Made by a program: the position numbers and the translations under genes. Below are positions 1-11,428 of a DNA stretch of 64,000 nt, one piece after another. The DNA comes from Carposina sasakii (Eukaryota; Arthropoda; Insecta; Lepidoptera; Carposinidae). The stretch's first letter is position 1. The number at the start of each line of letters is the position of its first letter. Under the pieces are notes generated by a model that worked only from the letters and a program-made list of their open reading frames with translations, had not been told where the DNA came from and made no database searches. The DNA lies in the NCBI GenBank assembly GCA_014607495.2, contig CP053163.1, forward strand, positions 6,800,716 to 6,864,715. The letters are read 5' to 3'.

Positions 1-33
1 ACAACTGAGATCTAAGTATACCAAAAAACCTTA

Positions 34-130
34 ATTTCTATATCGAGGAGTGAAAGGCTATTTGGGATAAACGCCATATATATAAATGGCGCTTAACCCA
101 AATATCATTTCACCCCTCGATATATGAAAA
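34..130. repeat. Foldback (inverted-repeat) element
   Basis: The two halves are near-perfect reverse complements. The left arm runs from the TATATCGAGGAGTG segment and the right arm ends in CACCCCTCGATATA, with arms of about 45 bp meeting at an AT-rich centre near position 80. This could fold into one long hairpin. It is probably a small MITE or foldback relic, and its superfamily is unknown. Confidence 0.7.
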
Positions 131-418
131 TTAAATCATTTTTTCATTGAATCTTAAAAATAAAAGAAATCATTAGTATGAGAATCAGTGGAGCAGGCAT
201 CGTTAATATCGGTAAATACCGAATGATAAACGATTTACTACCCTGGTAGCGAGCTGAAATGCGCTGTTTCAATAATATCTAAAACATAACATTATATTTT
301 AACTTAAACAGAGAAAGATGTTCGAGTTTGGGATATCATCCACAAGCCACTTAAAAAACATAATACCGCCATACAGGCATTAGGTAATTAATTTAAAGGC
401 AAACAAACTCAATAATGG

Positions 419-790
419 GGTAGTTTCCTATGGTTGAATATTAATAACATTTTATGCTTATCAGAATAAATTATCAAAATCATACCTATCTGTCTGCTAT
501 AAAATTACAATTTGATTAGGTATGTGTCCAGTGTTTTTATAAATAAATGTAACATGTTTATAATTTTAATAAAAATAAAAAAGAGAGTTCTTTTACGCGC
601 ATACAAGTACTTCAAGTGTGACGTCACGCCGTGGTATAAGCCTTCAAAGTTATCGTTATATCTGCAGACAATTTTCACGCTAGGGCAAGTCCATTTTTCA
701 AATGTGAACGTGCCCCTCCTATTAATTAAAAATTACTTCTCGTCAACATCACATGTCCACCTGCATTATTTACAGCAACTTTAGTTTCGT
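419..790 (+). repeat. Dispersed repeat, copy 1 (partner near 52.4 kb)
   Basis: Several blocks of this segment recur at 52411-52745: a block around TTTTATGCTTATCAGAATAA, a block with TTCTTTTACGCGCATACAAG followed by GTGACGTCA, a block with GGGCAAGTCCATTTTTCAAA, and a block with CATTTACAGCAACTTT. The blocks are not in the same order in the two copies. A 90-codon open frame here (512-784) has no recognisable domain and I do not treat it as a gene. Confidence 0.65.
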
Positions 791-1812
791 GACCATGCGG
801 ACTTCTAGGTCCCAAGAGAGGGATATGAGCAAAGCTACTAACCGAGTCGCCAACAGAAGAAGTATGGTCAATATATAATATTGGTCCACCCGGGAAATTC
901 AATTGTTTGATTCAAGTTGGAGATCTTCAACGAAGAAAGTATACTCTTGCATATGGGCCAAGTGGCGTACTTGGTGCCATTTAAATGAAGTAGATCCGGT
1001 AAACCCGACAGGATTCTAAACTCGCTAAATATTTAGCTCATCTTCATCTTGACGAAAGATTGACGAAAGTCTTAAAAACCATTTGAATTATAGCGAACGT
1101 TCGTAGGTATTCTCGTATTTCGAACACGCGATTAAAGAGAGTATCTGTATGGGGATCCCAAATAGGTACGTACTATCACCGACTAAAGTGTCGCGAAAAA
1201 CAGACTCCTGCTCGATAGGGTTCACGACCGCACATACGGCTTTGAAGATCACTCAGGATAAACCCAAGAAACTCACAAAAAGGGTTTTCGTTACCTATAG
1301 AACTATCTATGCAACGGAGAGAAGGAAAGTCTAACAGATTATTTATAACTGCACGTGGCCCGAGTGTTTCACGCACCGTTAGGCGGATAAAGTGGTCGGC
1401 GTAGAAGCTAGCGCCGGCATACGCGCAGCGCCGCCGCCTCTCTCAACTGGCTCGAGCATGGCTCCATTGATGAGGTCATGGCTTGGCAAACGCCGAAACT
1501 TTTGCTAAATATTATTCTTCTGAAATAAAAAAGATAGAGGACTTTTCATGTTGTTTAATTTATTGATTTACTTCCATGTTTGATTTGGTATATGCTTATG
1601 TGACAGTAATTAGGTTGCAAATTATTCTTCATGATTTAGTGTAAGATGTCTTCATTTTTGTAAAATCACGATAACTCATGGTAAATGAATACTTTCAATA
1701 AAAATATTATGTATAATTAAAAATAGCACCATTTTTTTTCACACATTGGCATTACATACTTACAATAAGTTTGTATGCTTGCTTCCACCAGCGATAACAA
1801 ACACATCTCACT
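791..1812. other. Unassigned intergenic sequence
   Basis: No gene, RNA or named repeat is recognised. A short GC-rich patch lies at about 1380-1490 in otherwise AT-rich DNA. The short open frames on both strands near 1150-1376 overlap each other and show no motif. Confidence 0.5.
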
Positions 1813-2102
1813 TAATAGGTTCGAATAACGGTTCCACGCATATAATATATGTTTTACCTGAAAATAAAACAGTTATTATTGAACCTTATTCGAGACCTAT
1901 ATTTTTAATACTGCCTGATGGCGAAAATCTAAATTTTCAGTGAGATGCATTGACGAGAAGTTACCACGCTGCCTGTGGCAGCTTACCCCCTCCAAGAATG
2001 AGCCGTCGGAAGTGACGTAGGAGGGGCACGTTTGGGGCTGTTTGATGACGCGAAGTGATGCTGTCACTCTAGGTCTCGAATAAGGTTCCGCATATAAAAC
2101 TG
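1813..2102. repeat. Inverted and direct repeat around GGTTCGAATAA / TTATTCGAGACC
   Basis: Positions 1813-1833 and 1881-1902 are imperfect reverse complements of about 20 bp and could form a stem. The segment at 2071-2102 repeats the left arm (TCTCGAATAAGGTTCCGCAT). This looks like the remains of a small inverted-repeat element, but no family is assigned. Confidence 0.45.
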
Positions 2103-3540
2103 TTTTTTTTATAAAACATTTATTTTATGATCTTTCGATATAAATAGAAATAAAAAAACTGTCAACTACCCTATTGTGAATGGCAAAGACTAGGGCCGCC
2201 ATTTTAAAATTTCATTCTGGTCAGCAATAATGATGACGTACATAACTATGTTAAAAACCGGCCAAGTAAGAATTGAAATCACGCACAAAGTGTTCCGTAC
2301 TATACTATAAAATCGGCGAAATAAAACACCTTTGTTGTATGGGTTTTTTCATTTTGGTCCTTGTTGTTATAGCGACAACATTATGTCGGCGGTTATGTCG
2401 ACTTGGCGCTTTACGGTTCTGTGTAGTCAATCAGTTACTGCTTTGGTCTACCTGTCTTCCCTACCTACCAAATATCCTGGCCACCTCATCTTCAATCTTG
2501 TGATTTGCATGACGTCAGCTACGACAATGAAGTTGAATATTGTGTTAAACTATTTGTCGTCTCAAAGTTAAATTAACATTGAAGTGTTTATTGGTGTAAA
2601 AATGAATGATAATTTAACATTTGTAAAACGGTTGGTGTCGTTCACAGCCGGTAGGATTGTGGCCGCAACACGTGGCACGCCGGGCGCAACGTGTTATGGC
2701 CTGCAAAATTACCGTGTTAATTTTAACATGTTTAATAAATTTTTTATTGGTTCTTGTAGGTTCCACAAAATCCGAGTTGCATCCGTGAAATTGCTTCGCA
2801 ACCAAAAAAATCTATTCTACTGTAAGCTATGCCTTTTCCAAATTCCGTTTGTAAATGTATATTCATAAATATAAATTTGGATTCCCTGCGCTATGGTTTT
2901 GAGAGTTTTTCCCTATCGTGCATATTTTGCTATCCCCTCATATTTGTCTAAATTTTTTAGATTCTTTTGAAATGATGTAGGTACCTACCTAGCTGAAATA
3001 TTAGGGCTTCACTAACAAAATGCTTTAAACTATGTAGATATAAGCTATACTAAGTTTAACCAAAATATACATACTTGGAAAATTCTTCAAATGTCTCGGC
3101 ACGAATCTCGATAACAATGGCAATGTAATAAAAAGTTATTTGTATCCATACACAGATTTACGTCTTCAGAATAAGAGGCCGTCTCAGGTGCTCAATTTGT
3201 TACAATTACGAGTTGTCTGTTTGTTTATAACGACAAACTTTGTAAAACATGTCGGCAGAGAAACCATCTTTAGATGCGTGCAAAACAACCAAATCTGCAC
3301 TTTATGCCATTGTGAATTCGAGTTATGGGAAGGACTTCTCAAAAAGTATACATTTCAAGTTTTAAGAGTAGGAAAATTTTATGATTTATACTTACTCTTG
3401 TTGCTTCTTGTTTGCTTCTTTAGGATCAAATGCTAAATAAGCGAGATATGAGTTTATGTGTAAGTTATTTTAAAAAAAACTTACAAATTAACGCTGCAAA
3501 AAAATTAATTGTAGAAATTATCTAAGATAAAGATATTTTA
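2103..3540. other. Unassigned AT-rich sequence
   Basis: Nothing with a recognisable domain is seen. Open frames of 60-98 codons occur (for example 3140-3436 on the plus strand) but they overlap one another and have no family motif. I do not call them genes. Confidence 0.5.
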
Positions 3541-3650
3541 CCTGAATAAAAAGTAGCCTATGTCCTTTCTCAGGCTCTAAGCTTTCGGCGTGAAAGCGAG
3601 ACAGACAGACAGAGTTACTTTCATATTTATAACATTAGTAAGGAAGTAAA
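3541..3650 (+). repeat. Interspersed CGCGGAC-type module, 3' part
   Basis: The order of phrases is AAAAAGTAGCCTATGTCCTT, then a GACAGACAGACAG stretch, then TTTATAACATTAGTA. This is the 3' half of a very common lepidopteran non-autonomous retroelement module whose 5' end, absent here, usually carries CGACTTCGTCCGCGTGGA. Identification is by similarity to the fuller copies at 7500-7700 and 32636-32876. Confidence 0.55.
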
Positions 3651-4749
3651 GATTTGTCCAGCCGTAGACAGATTTTACTTGACCACGTAACTAAACTTTC
3701 TTAACCAAGCAACGGGAAAATATATTAGGAATAAACTTATGCTATTTAAAAAAGTTTATTTCACTAGTACCCAAAAATATAGGGTGGTACAGTCAATTAA
3801 GTTGTTTCTAGACAAAATTGTGAAGACTCGTAAATAATCCTTCATCACAGTGATTTGGAAGCACATCCTGCAAAATTTCATCCCAATCTAAAGTTGGGTG
3901 ACAGACGGCGAGTTATGCGCTTAAAGCTTCCTTGGTTTGAAATACAGGAGGTTTGGACTGGCCATTGTTTCAGTATGTAGTTTAAATGGTTTGTTATTCT
4001 GATAAAATTATGAAAGAATTTGAATAAGGAAATCTGTGTGATGTCATCCTAATGCTAGTTAGGAATAGAACGAATGATTTGTTAGCTCCAAACAGAATAC
4101 TTACTATCAAAGTAATAGTACTATCAAAGTAAGTAAAGCTAGAGGTATAAGTTGCGTGGCTTTATCTCAACGGATAATGAAACTCGGTGATGTTTAAATT
4201 TGAGATAAGTTTTACTTTATAACTTATTTGACGAAATAATACTCGACACTGCTTTGTAGGTAGTAAACGAACGTAATAGGCTTAGTTCACACGGCATTGT
4301 CCAGCACGTTTTTTTTTTGTATTCGTTTTTTAACGTGCAGTCAGTTGGCTGTTCACATGGAAGATCTTCATTCGCGTCAAAACAAAAACGTATTTCCTTG
4401 ACAAATCCGGTCAGTATTCGTTAAAACATGGCTAAAACGTATAAGCGGCGTACGTTGTTTTTTCTGTACATATGACGTGTAAATAGTTCCATAATATTAT
4501 GCGTCATTCGTAGGTACTAATAAGTATTATTAATTAAAAAATGAATAAGTACAAAAACAATGTGCAGAATAATATCGTGTAAACTTATAAGCTTCTTCTA
4601 TGCTGCTCTGGGAGTGGATAAAAACGTATAATACTACAGCTGCTTCTCTTCCCGGGCATACTGTACAAGTCAGTAGAGGGACAAGAGGGTCTTGGTGTTT
4701 TGTAGGCGATGGGCTGACCACCTGTCACTACTAACCGAACTTGTACATC
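3651..4749. other. Unassigned AT-rich sequence
   Basis: No gene is recognised. The part near 3830-3935, with CATCCTGCAAAATTTCATCC, resembles the tail of an interspersed element, but I cannot delimit it. A segment at about 4262-4450 has inverted complementarity around AACGTGC and ACGT-rich words and may be a degraded TIR element. Confidence 0.4.
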
Positions 4750-4858
4750 TCAACTATACTCTCAAAATTGGTCAGAAGTAGCACCATGTGGTTCTATCGG
4801 CCCTTCGGTGCTCTGCCTATCCCGTAAGGGATAAAGGCGTGATTATGTATGTATGTAA
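4750..4858 (+). repeat. LINE 3'-tail-like repeat ending in ATGT units
   Basis: The segment carries GCTCTGCCTATCCCGTAAGG, then AAAGGCGTGATTATG, then a short ATGT/ATGTATGT run. This is the usual layout of a non-LTR retrotransposon 3' end in moths. A related but more diverged tail is present near 53.47-53.52 kb. Confidence 0.5.
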
Positions 4859-5600
4859 ACTAATAAGCAGAACGTTATTAGTTAGATAAATAATAAACCA
4901 TCTCGACACTGAAAAAATAAGATACCTACTATTGAAAATACGAGTGACTCGTGTGAAAATTTTGTAGCTTAAAATAAATATGTATCAACTTAATCTTTGC
5001 TATAATTAATTGAAAATATTAACCAGTTTAAATGGTCACAACACATCTTTAGTAATAACAATAATCAGCACGGTAAAGTTGGCTGCGTTTATACAATTTT
5101 ACTCTGGCTGAGAAATACATTTTTAGAGCGACAAACGGGACGTTGTCTTTATACCTATACTTCAGAATTTTCTATAAGTCCATATATATATATATAAGTC
5201 CATGTATATATATACTCCTCTAGGAACTAACATGCACTTATTTCAGCGTCCTGTACCTAGTAATCAACTGTAAGGTTCATTTAATGGAAGAGTTTAATTT
5301 CGCTATCGCTTATGATTTGGCCCCCCAAAATCTGCGGATGAAATATGTATCCCCGTTGGACGTGTTCCACCGAATCACCCGAATATTGGGTCTCAGCAGG
5401 CCGCCTTCATACATCACGTGTATTATTTATGTGCGATCCGCTTTGCTCACGAGTGACTGCAGTAGTGAAAGTAAATGGAAATGCATGTAAAAGTGTTAAC
5501 ATTATGTAGACACTAGCTCCACGGTACCGCTACTGTCTTGCATCTAGTGTGAGGGCCTTCTGTAGGCTTTAAAAGTAGATGTAATCAGTACTAATGTATA
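4859..5600. other. Unassigned AT-rich sequence
   Basis: No gene is seen. The stretch includes a short TA-rich tract near 5185-5212. Confidence 0.4.
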
Positions 5601-5670
5601 TATTACATACATTCAACAGCGAGTTATAATCTATAGACGGGGCCTATGCCCAGGAGTGGGAAAAACAGTG
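5601..5670 (+). repeat. RTE-like 3'-tail fragment
   Basis: The phrase GACGGGGCCTATGCCCAGGA followed by GTGGG is the signature of RTE-type LINE 3' tails in Lepidoptera (product of the CCTATGCCCAGCAGTGG kind). Only the tail is present. Confidence 0.5.
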
Positions 5671-5821
5671 AAATTATTAATAGTTATTATGCCAAAGAGG
5701 ATTATCGGCTTAATTAGGATTCCACGAACCACTGGCAAGGGGGCTATTCCGTAAAAAAAATCATCCGAAACGTAACCACTAACGAAAGGAGATGCGTAAC
5801 AATTTAACACTTACTCAAACT

Positions 5822-5998
5822 AACCGCTTTTTAATTGGTATCTTTTTGTGTCTGTCTGGCCAAATCTACTGAACCGATTGAAATGAAATTTGGTACACAG
5901 GTAGTATAGAGCCTGAAAAAGGACATAAGTAGGTACTTTAGACATTTTGTTTTTTCTGCAGTCCAAACGGACGGAATCGCGGGTGTCCACTAGTAAGT
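5822..5998 (-). repeat. CGCGGAC-type interspersed module
   Basis: Read on the minus strand the module starts at the TACTAGTGGACACCCGCGAT end, contains a TTTCTGCAGTCCA-type element, GTCCTTTTTCAGGCTC and an AATTTCATTTCAATCGGTTC phrase, and ends in a GACAGACACA-like tail. The overlapping 108-codon minus frame (5820-6146) runs across the module boundary and is not considered a gene. Confidence 0.6.
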
Positions 5999-7499
5999 TA
6001 TATTTTAAAACACAGCAATCGCGAGTATGACAGAATAAAAACATATCTCGTGCTGAAATGTTTCTAATAACGTCAGCATTGTACGAAGTACAGTACATTT
6101 TCTCAACGTAGCAACACGCGAGGTCAGCATTTATGTATTCACCCAAATTATGTATTAGTTTATTATAAATTAGTATGTAGAGAGTTCTCGCTCAACCACC
6201 AACCAAACGAGCCGCAATATAATTATCTTGTGCATCTCAAGCACCTGTGTTTTACCATTTTTACCATATTAATTTGTTCGACAAGCACCCTGCTACACCC
6301 GACAAGCATAAAGTAAATTATTGGATTCGTACCGTGCTTCTATAACGGTTCCGTTTCGGTTTCGTTGCAGCTTGAGACTTTAATGGAACTGGGGGGCTGA
6401 GCAGTACAACACATGTTACATATTTCATACCCAAACTCATTCACCCAAATCTTTAAATCAATTCGTTCATAGGTTTAAACGAAAACCGAATTCGCTCAGC
6501 GAGTCGATTGCACTCTGCACAGTTATCACATATATTTATTTTTTGGACCTGTTAATATAGGTACCTTAAGATAATAACCTTAATATAATAACCTTAGATA
6601 TGCGATGCACATTATTTTAAACCAAGTTTTATTTACCTATACTTATGCTTCTATAATTATATTCTGTTTAGTAATATACAGGTTGTAAAATGCTATAATA
6701 AACAATAGCTCACTAAAAGAACCTATCCACAAAGAGACTCGAAATCACATGTTTATTTTTCAAGTTTCTTAGGCTTCCTGCAAGCTTAATTCGTCTCATT
6801 TTTTTTTTATAAGTTGTATAATTATATAAACCTAATCTTCATAGCAAGTGACACAAACTATTCTCTCTGAGCCGATTTCTACTTGTGCTATTATGTTATG
6901 AAAGCTAATCACAGTCCTGCATCAGTAGGTTAATAGTAGTATGTTTTCTGTTTATAAAATAAGGTGATACAATGGGGTTGACATACCACCCCCTTTATAA
7001 AAAAAAAATTATAAAATAACGTTAAATAATAATCGATAGGGTAAAACTCTACCTCAGTACTTTCAGTACAGTTTTTGGTAGACATTTTGCGAACAAACAT
7101 AAATAAAAGCTTTTCCACATTAAGCTGATCCGCTAAGTTTTATCTCGTTCACAGTTGATTTCACGAGAATCTGTCGCGTAAGGATTGCTTTTCGGTATCG
7201 AAAATACCAGGAAACTCGCACGGATATTTCCCCTGGGTATGGTTCTGATCACAATCTGGAATCGATCATTGGGTCTAAAAAGACCGCACAACATATTCCG
7301 TCGAAATGAGCCCGAACTTTAGTACCAAAAGGGAGAAAGCCAATAAGGAAACTTCCTTCGAAATGAATTACCTGACTATGTCAAATTAAAATTATTAAAA
7401 TACACAGAGTATAAAATGTATAAAATTAAAATGTGTGTACGATAGTATAAGTTAACAGTAAAATCTAGCTATCAAGCGATAAGCTATACTTATTACTGA
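5999..7499. other. Unassigned AT-rich sequence
   Basis: No gene, structured RNA or clear repeat is recognised. The sequence is AT-rich with several homopolymer runs. Confidence 0.45.
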
Positions 7500-7700
7500 C
7501 TAGTGGACGCCCGCGACTCTGTCCGCGTGGACTGTAGAATAAACAAAATGTCGAAATTAGCCGGGATAAAAACATTTTTCTGGGATACCTGTCACAATAT
7601 ATTCCTGAAAACTACATCGAAATCGGTCCAGCCGTTTCTGAGTTTAGCGTGCAGAAACATCGATCCGATACAAATTTTATTATACTCGTATGTTTAGATT
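7500..7700 (+). repeat. CGCGGAC-type interspersed module
   Basis: It begins TAGTGGACGCCCGCGACTCT, continues with GTCCGCGTGGACTG, a GGATACC phrase and AATCGGTCCAGCCGTTTCTG, and ends in a TTTTATTATACTCGTATG tail. This order matches the other modules in the window (32636-32876, 56208-56400). It is non-coding. Confidence 0.65.
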
Positions 7701-7861
7701 AGATTAGATTATTAGCATCTGTACTAGCTATGCTAAACGTGGCTGTAGGACTTCCTTATCATCCTGCAATTCTATCCACCCCATTTTACAATACAGCCAG
7801 TATGTATTTATGTTGGTACGAAAAATTTCGAACAGTCAGTAAAAAACTATTTAGAGATTTG

Positions 7862-8037
7862 GCTAGTGTATATATAGTGTTTCCAAAAACGTAATGTAAA
7901 AAAAAAACTTTAAAAGAGATGGTCATTTTCGTCGTCCGAGTTTATTGATCAGGTAGCTTTGTTGGTTAGAGCAAAGCACGGTATGCGAGAGGTCGTGAGT
8001 TCAAGTCTCACTCGGTTGAATTTTTTTTTTTTTTTAT
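7862..8037 (+). repeat. SINE-like repeat with tRNA-like 3' end, copy 1
   Basis: The 3' half is tRNA-like: an A-box-like segment GGTAGCTTTGTTGGTTAGAG, then a B-box-like GAGTTCAAGTCTC with a possible T-arm, then TCGGTTGAA and a run of 13 or more T. The upstream part (GCTAGTGTATATATAG, AAAAGAGATGGT) is shared with 49397-49565. Pairing of an anticodon arm is poor, so this is a tRNA-derived repeat rather than a tRNA gene. Confidence 0.6.
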
Positions 8038-8820
8038 TTCTTAATAATATTTATATTAAAAAACTAGTTTGGATCCCAATATTTCCAGTACCAGCCATCC
8101 CTAGCGCAGTCATCGGTAACAAATCGATATAAATAACAACGCTGAGTGATGGGGACAAGCTGTTGCGAATCGTGATACATGCCGCGTTCCATATCGGATG
8201 AAAAATATTAGACAAATAAAATGCCATACGTATGTACGAGTAGCACAAACTTTAGAAAGTTGTCTCTACCCTGCGCCGCGCCGCCTCTAATAACAATGAT
8301 TTCAGAATTTATATGTGCAACATAAAGGATATTTTGAGAAAAATCTTGTGAAAATAGTCCACTATTATAAACCCAACCACAGGAACTTGAAATTATATGT
8401 TTATTATCTTGAAAAGTGAACATGTGATTTCTAGTCACTTTGTGGACAAGTTATAGAACTTATCTTACTATGTATGAGTTATATTAAAAATCAAGACTCG
8501 ATAAACATGGAGCCTGGCGCCTTAGTAAATTAAGAAAGTTCCAACTAATACCATAAGACAATAAATATCTTTGTAAGTATCATTAAAAATGGAAGTTTGA
8601 GAAATGGGATCTCAAACAAAGGTCTTTAGTAAAAGCCTATTTGCGGTAAAATCTGTTTTTCTTCGTTCTGATAAATGGCACGTCACGGCCAGTGAGGCTG
8701 CTTTTGACGGAGAAAACTTATCACGCCTTACTACTTCCCGGGATAATTTGTAGACATATATATATATATATAGGAGTTATCTCGATTATGATTGGACAGA
8801 ACTTTGTGAGGATTTTATTA
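8038..8820. other. Unassigned AT-rich sequence
   Basis: No gene is recognised. A short TA repeat sits at 8756-8772. Confidence 0.4.
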
Positions 8821-9182
8821 TTTGACTAGCGGCCGCCCGTGACTTCGGCCGCATGAGGGGACATTGCCCCCGTGCGAAGCCAGCCCTCCTAGCATGACCA
8901 CGCATCGTGGATATCGTATCGTACAATATCGTATCATCTCTATACAAAATTAAACTTGGGCGGCTATATTTATCGCTTTTTGACAGGCTAAATGTCAATA
9001 AATCGCTTTATTATATCGTGTTTCGCAGGTCATGCTACTTGTGCAGGGCGGGTGCTTAGCTATACATAGGTATAAACATTCCTCTAGAATCACTCTATCA
9101 ATTTTAAAAAAACGCATCAAAATCCGTTGCGTAGTTTTAAACATCTGATAGGTACATAGGGACAGACAGACAGCGGGAAGCG
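8821..9182 (+). repeat. CGCGGAC-type module, GTGCGAAGCC variant
   Basis: The start TGACTAGCGGCCGCCCGTGA is followed by CCCCCGTGCGAAGCCAGCC, a variant also present at 58960-59140 and 62700-62875. The end has CAAAATCCGTTGCGTAGTTT and a GACAGACAGACAGCGGG tail. The internal part, including the ATATCGTATCGTACAATATC segment, is diverged. Confidence 0.55.
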
Positions 9183-9495
9183 ACTATGTTTTATAATTGG
9201 ACCCAGTTATGTAAGAACAGATTATTATGTAGTGATATTTATGATGTTTGGAGTCAACTGCAGTTCTGGCTATCCTATTTTTTGGGAACCCTATGGGTAT
9301 GTTTGGTTCTCTGCTGGTGTTGGAATGTTGAACCCCGTCTTATGTTACTTTCTTTGTTGCTAGACTAGATGGTATAACGCAACTTCGTTCTTCTTAAACT
9401 GTTAGCCGTAGCCAATATTTTCTAAGAACCCTGGAGATCTACTATGACATACACAAAACATGATCAAAGTCGATTACAGCTAGATATTTTCATTC

Positions 9496-9622
9496 ATCAG
9501 TGTAAGTGGGTTCGACTAATACCTTAGGACCCAAGGTCTACCTCACCTGCCCGTGGTGCACCCTGCTATTTAACGGACGAGGATCTGACGCTAATAACTT
9601 AAAATACCTATTTAGAATGACA
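9496..9622 (-). repeat. Three-copy dispersed repeat (AGCAGGGTGCACCA family)
   Basis: On the minus strand this carries GACGCTAA-type sequence inverted, CAGATCCTCGTCCGTTAAAT, AGCAGGGTGCACCACGGGCA and a TTAGTCGAACCCACTTAC end. The same order is present on the plus strand at 35085-35222 and 41795-41900. It is non-coding, and its class is unknown. Confidence 0.6.
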
Positions 9623-9772
9623 CGAAAACATTTCCTATTGGATTTTTACCGTTCGCTAGATTGTTGTATTTGTGCCTGAAAAACTGCGGTAGGCTCAACC
9701 CTTGCGGTGAAAACTGGGTGTGTATTTCACACACTTCTGCCTAGTCTCTTTGGGGGATAGTGGGCGTGACTA

Positions 9773-9914
9773 TACAGGGTGTGTGTGACAGCCAGGCAAA
9801 TACTGAGATACTGAAGAAGTACAATTGTTTTGAGTTATACGATTCCACTAAAATCAACTACCGGGAAAATTAACCTCTCGAAGTTTTGCTCTGATCTCAC
9901 CAACACCCTGTATA
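9773..9914. mobile_element. Short MITE-like element, GGGTGT...ACACCC termini (family C)
   Basis: It opens TACAGGGTGTGTGTGACAGC and closes CACCAACACCCTGTATA, giving terminal inverted repeats. The internal CCAGGCAAATACTGAGATAC and GAGTTATACGA segments are shared with 38980-39466. It is about 142 bp and non-coding. Confidence 0.6.
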
Positions 9915-10844
9915 TCGCCAGAAAAATATGAATGAGCCTTTATCCAAGAGTTTGCTAAAGTCACTAGTAATTTAGTTTAAAAGTAAGTGCTTAGTACATA
10001 AATTTCAGTACAAAATGTTGTGTATCCATTGTTTCCCCACAAGCTTGAACATGAGGCTTTTAAAGTTAATTAGATATTCTGAAACACGCAACAACTTTTA
10101 CATAAATTAATAATCAATTCTGAAATGTTTCGGGTAAGTTTATATAAGTAATTATCGGTTTTAATCTCAATTTGGAAGTTATTGGTTTTGTTGTTTTACG
10201 AACAGATAACGAGAAAGAGGCAAGTTTATTCAAGGTTTATTATTACAAAAATAAGGTATGTATGTAGATAAAATAGGCGATATAAATTGCCTGTTTCATT
10301 TTTTTTATTTTGAGAACTTTGTAGTTTTTTGTTTTATATTGATTTGCATGTGCATGTTAAGTAATCTTTATATTTGTTTATGTACTTCGAAAAAATTCTG
10401 GTATTCTGACCAGCTCCCGTATCGGCTATCTTTTTAACAGCCATTGAAACTTAACAAATGAAAGTGGAATAATGCCTTGTCGAAAGAAAAGCCACACATG
10501 CATACATGTCACTTCCAGTTTATTAAGTTTCAACGAGAGATCATCATTATGAACTATCAAAAAATATTGTCCATAGGCAAGCTGATAGTACGGTAATGGG
10601 AAATAGGGAACGTAGATGATGGCGTTATTTTAAAATTTCAGAGCCGAGTATACTAATGTACATGCATTGTTTTATGACTATTATTAACCTAAATATTATG
10701 AGAGATGGGTTATTAAGTAGTAAGCGAGTACTAAGTGGGTATGGCAGAGTACTGACAGAGCAACAGCCGTAAGAAGACGAAGTATTTACTTCTACTCAAG
10801 CTTTTGCGTTAATAATGATATTCATCCTAGTAGTTGACGGGTAT
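9915..10844. other. Unassigned AT-rich sequence
   Basis: I recognise nothing in this stretch. Confidence 0.4.
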
Positions 10845-10990
10845 TCCATGTTAGAGTCTGTTTCCTAGAATTACTCCTGTGCCTGATTTCGGAACTAACA
10901 TTGTTTGTATGCAGTAACAGCAACAATGTAGTCGTACACATAGTAAGTAGCGCCATCATTCAAACGAAATATTTGATGAAACGTACTATA
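10845..10990 (-). repeat. Dispersed repeat, inverted relative to 41925-42095
   Basis: Shared landmarks are GCCTGATTTCGGAACTAAC, a TGCAGTAAC phrase and GCGCCATCATTCAAA. The partner carries the reverse complement of the same landmarks in the opposite order, as expected for an inverted copy. It is non-coding. Confidence 0.55.
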
Positions 10991-11289
10991 TCTGAAACAA
11001 TAATTGGTGTAAATCAGCCTTAGTAGGTTGAGTGAGGGCTTATTGGTTAAATGGGCAATAATTTACATTACTTATAAATAATTCATATTTTAGTACCTAC
11101 CTAAGTAATATAAATTATTTAAGAGTTTTGAGAGAAATTAACGAAATTCAGATAACTTCCCCGACCTGATTTTTCGCTTTAACAAACATGCCCTTGAATA
11201 CAAATTAATTATTTTGCCATTTTCAATCAAGTACCTACTTATAATTATGTTTTAAGTTTACTCTGTAGTTACGTGGGTACTTACTAAAT

Positions 11290-11428
11290 AGGGAGAAAAA
11301 AAATATATTGAGAGGCCACAGCACATACATAAAATAAATTCAGTGGTACAGGCCCGTGACTGGGATCGAACCCACGCCTTCCGACCGGAAAGCGCACGTC
11401 CTAACCATTGGGCTATCACCGCAAATCC
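11290..11428 (-). repeat. tRNA-derived SINE
   Basis: On the minus strand the head reads TAGCCCAATGGTTAGGACG (A box) and later GTGGGTTCGATCCCAGTC (B box), which are the internal RNA polymerase III promoter elements. It is followed by GGCCTGTACCACTGAATTTA and a short T/A-rich tail. A related truncated copy lies at 50141-50225. A functional tRNA is unlikely because copies are dispersed and attached to a SINE body. Confidence 0.65.

Noticed and set aside
3140..3436. 98-codon plus-strand open frame with cysteines and a Leu-rich end
   Set aside because: No domain, no repeat or conservation evidence, and its composition follows local AT-rich DNA.
5820..6146. 108-codon minus-strand open frame
   Set aside because: It overlaps a common CGCGGAC interspersed module and crosses its boundary, so it is not an independent gene.
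11341..11424. Possible tRNA gene on the minus strand
   Set aside because: The tRNA-like head is attached to a SINE body and a second truncated copy exists at 50163.
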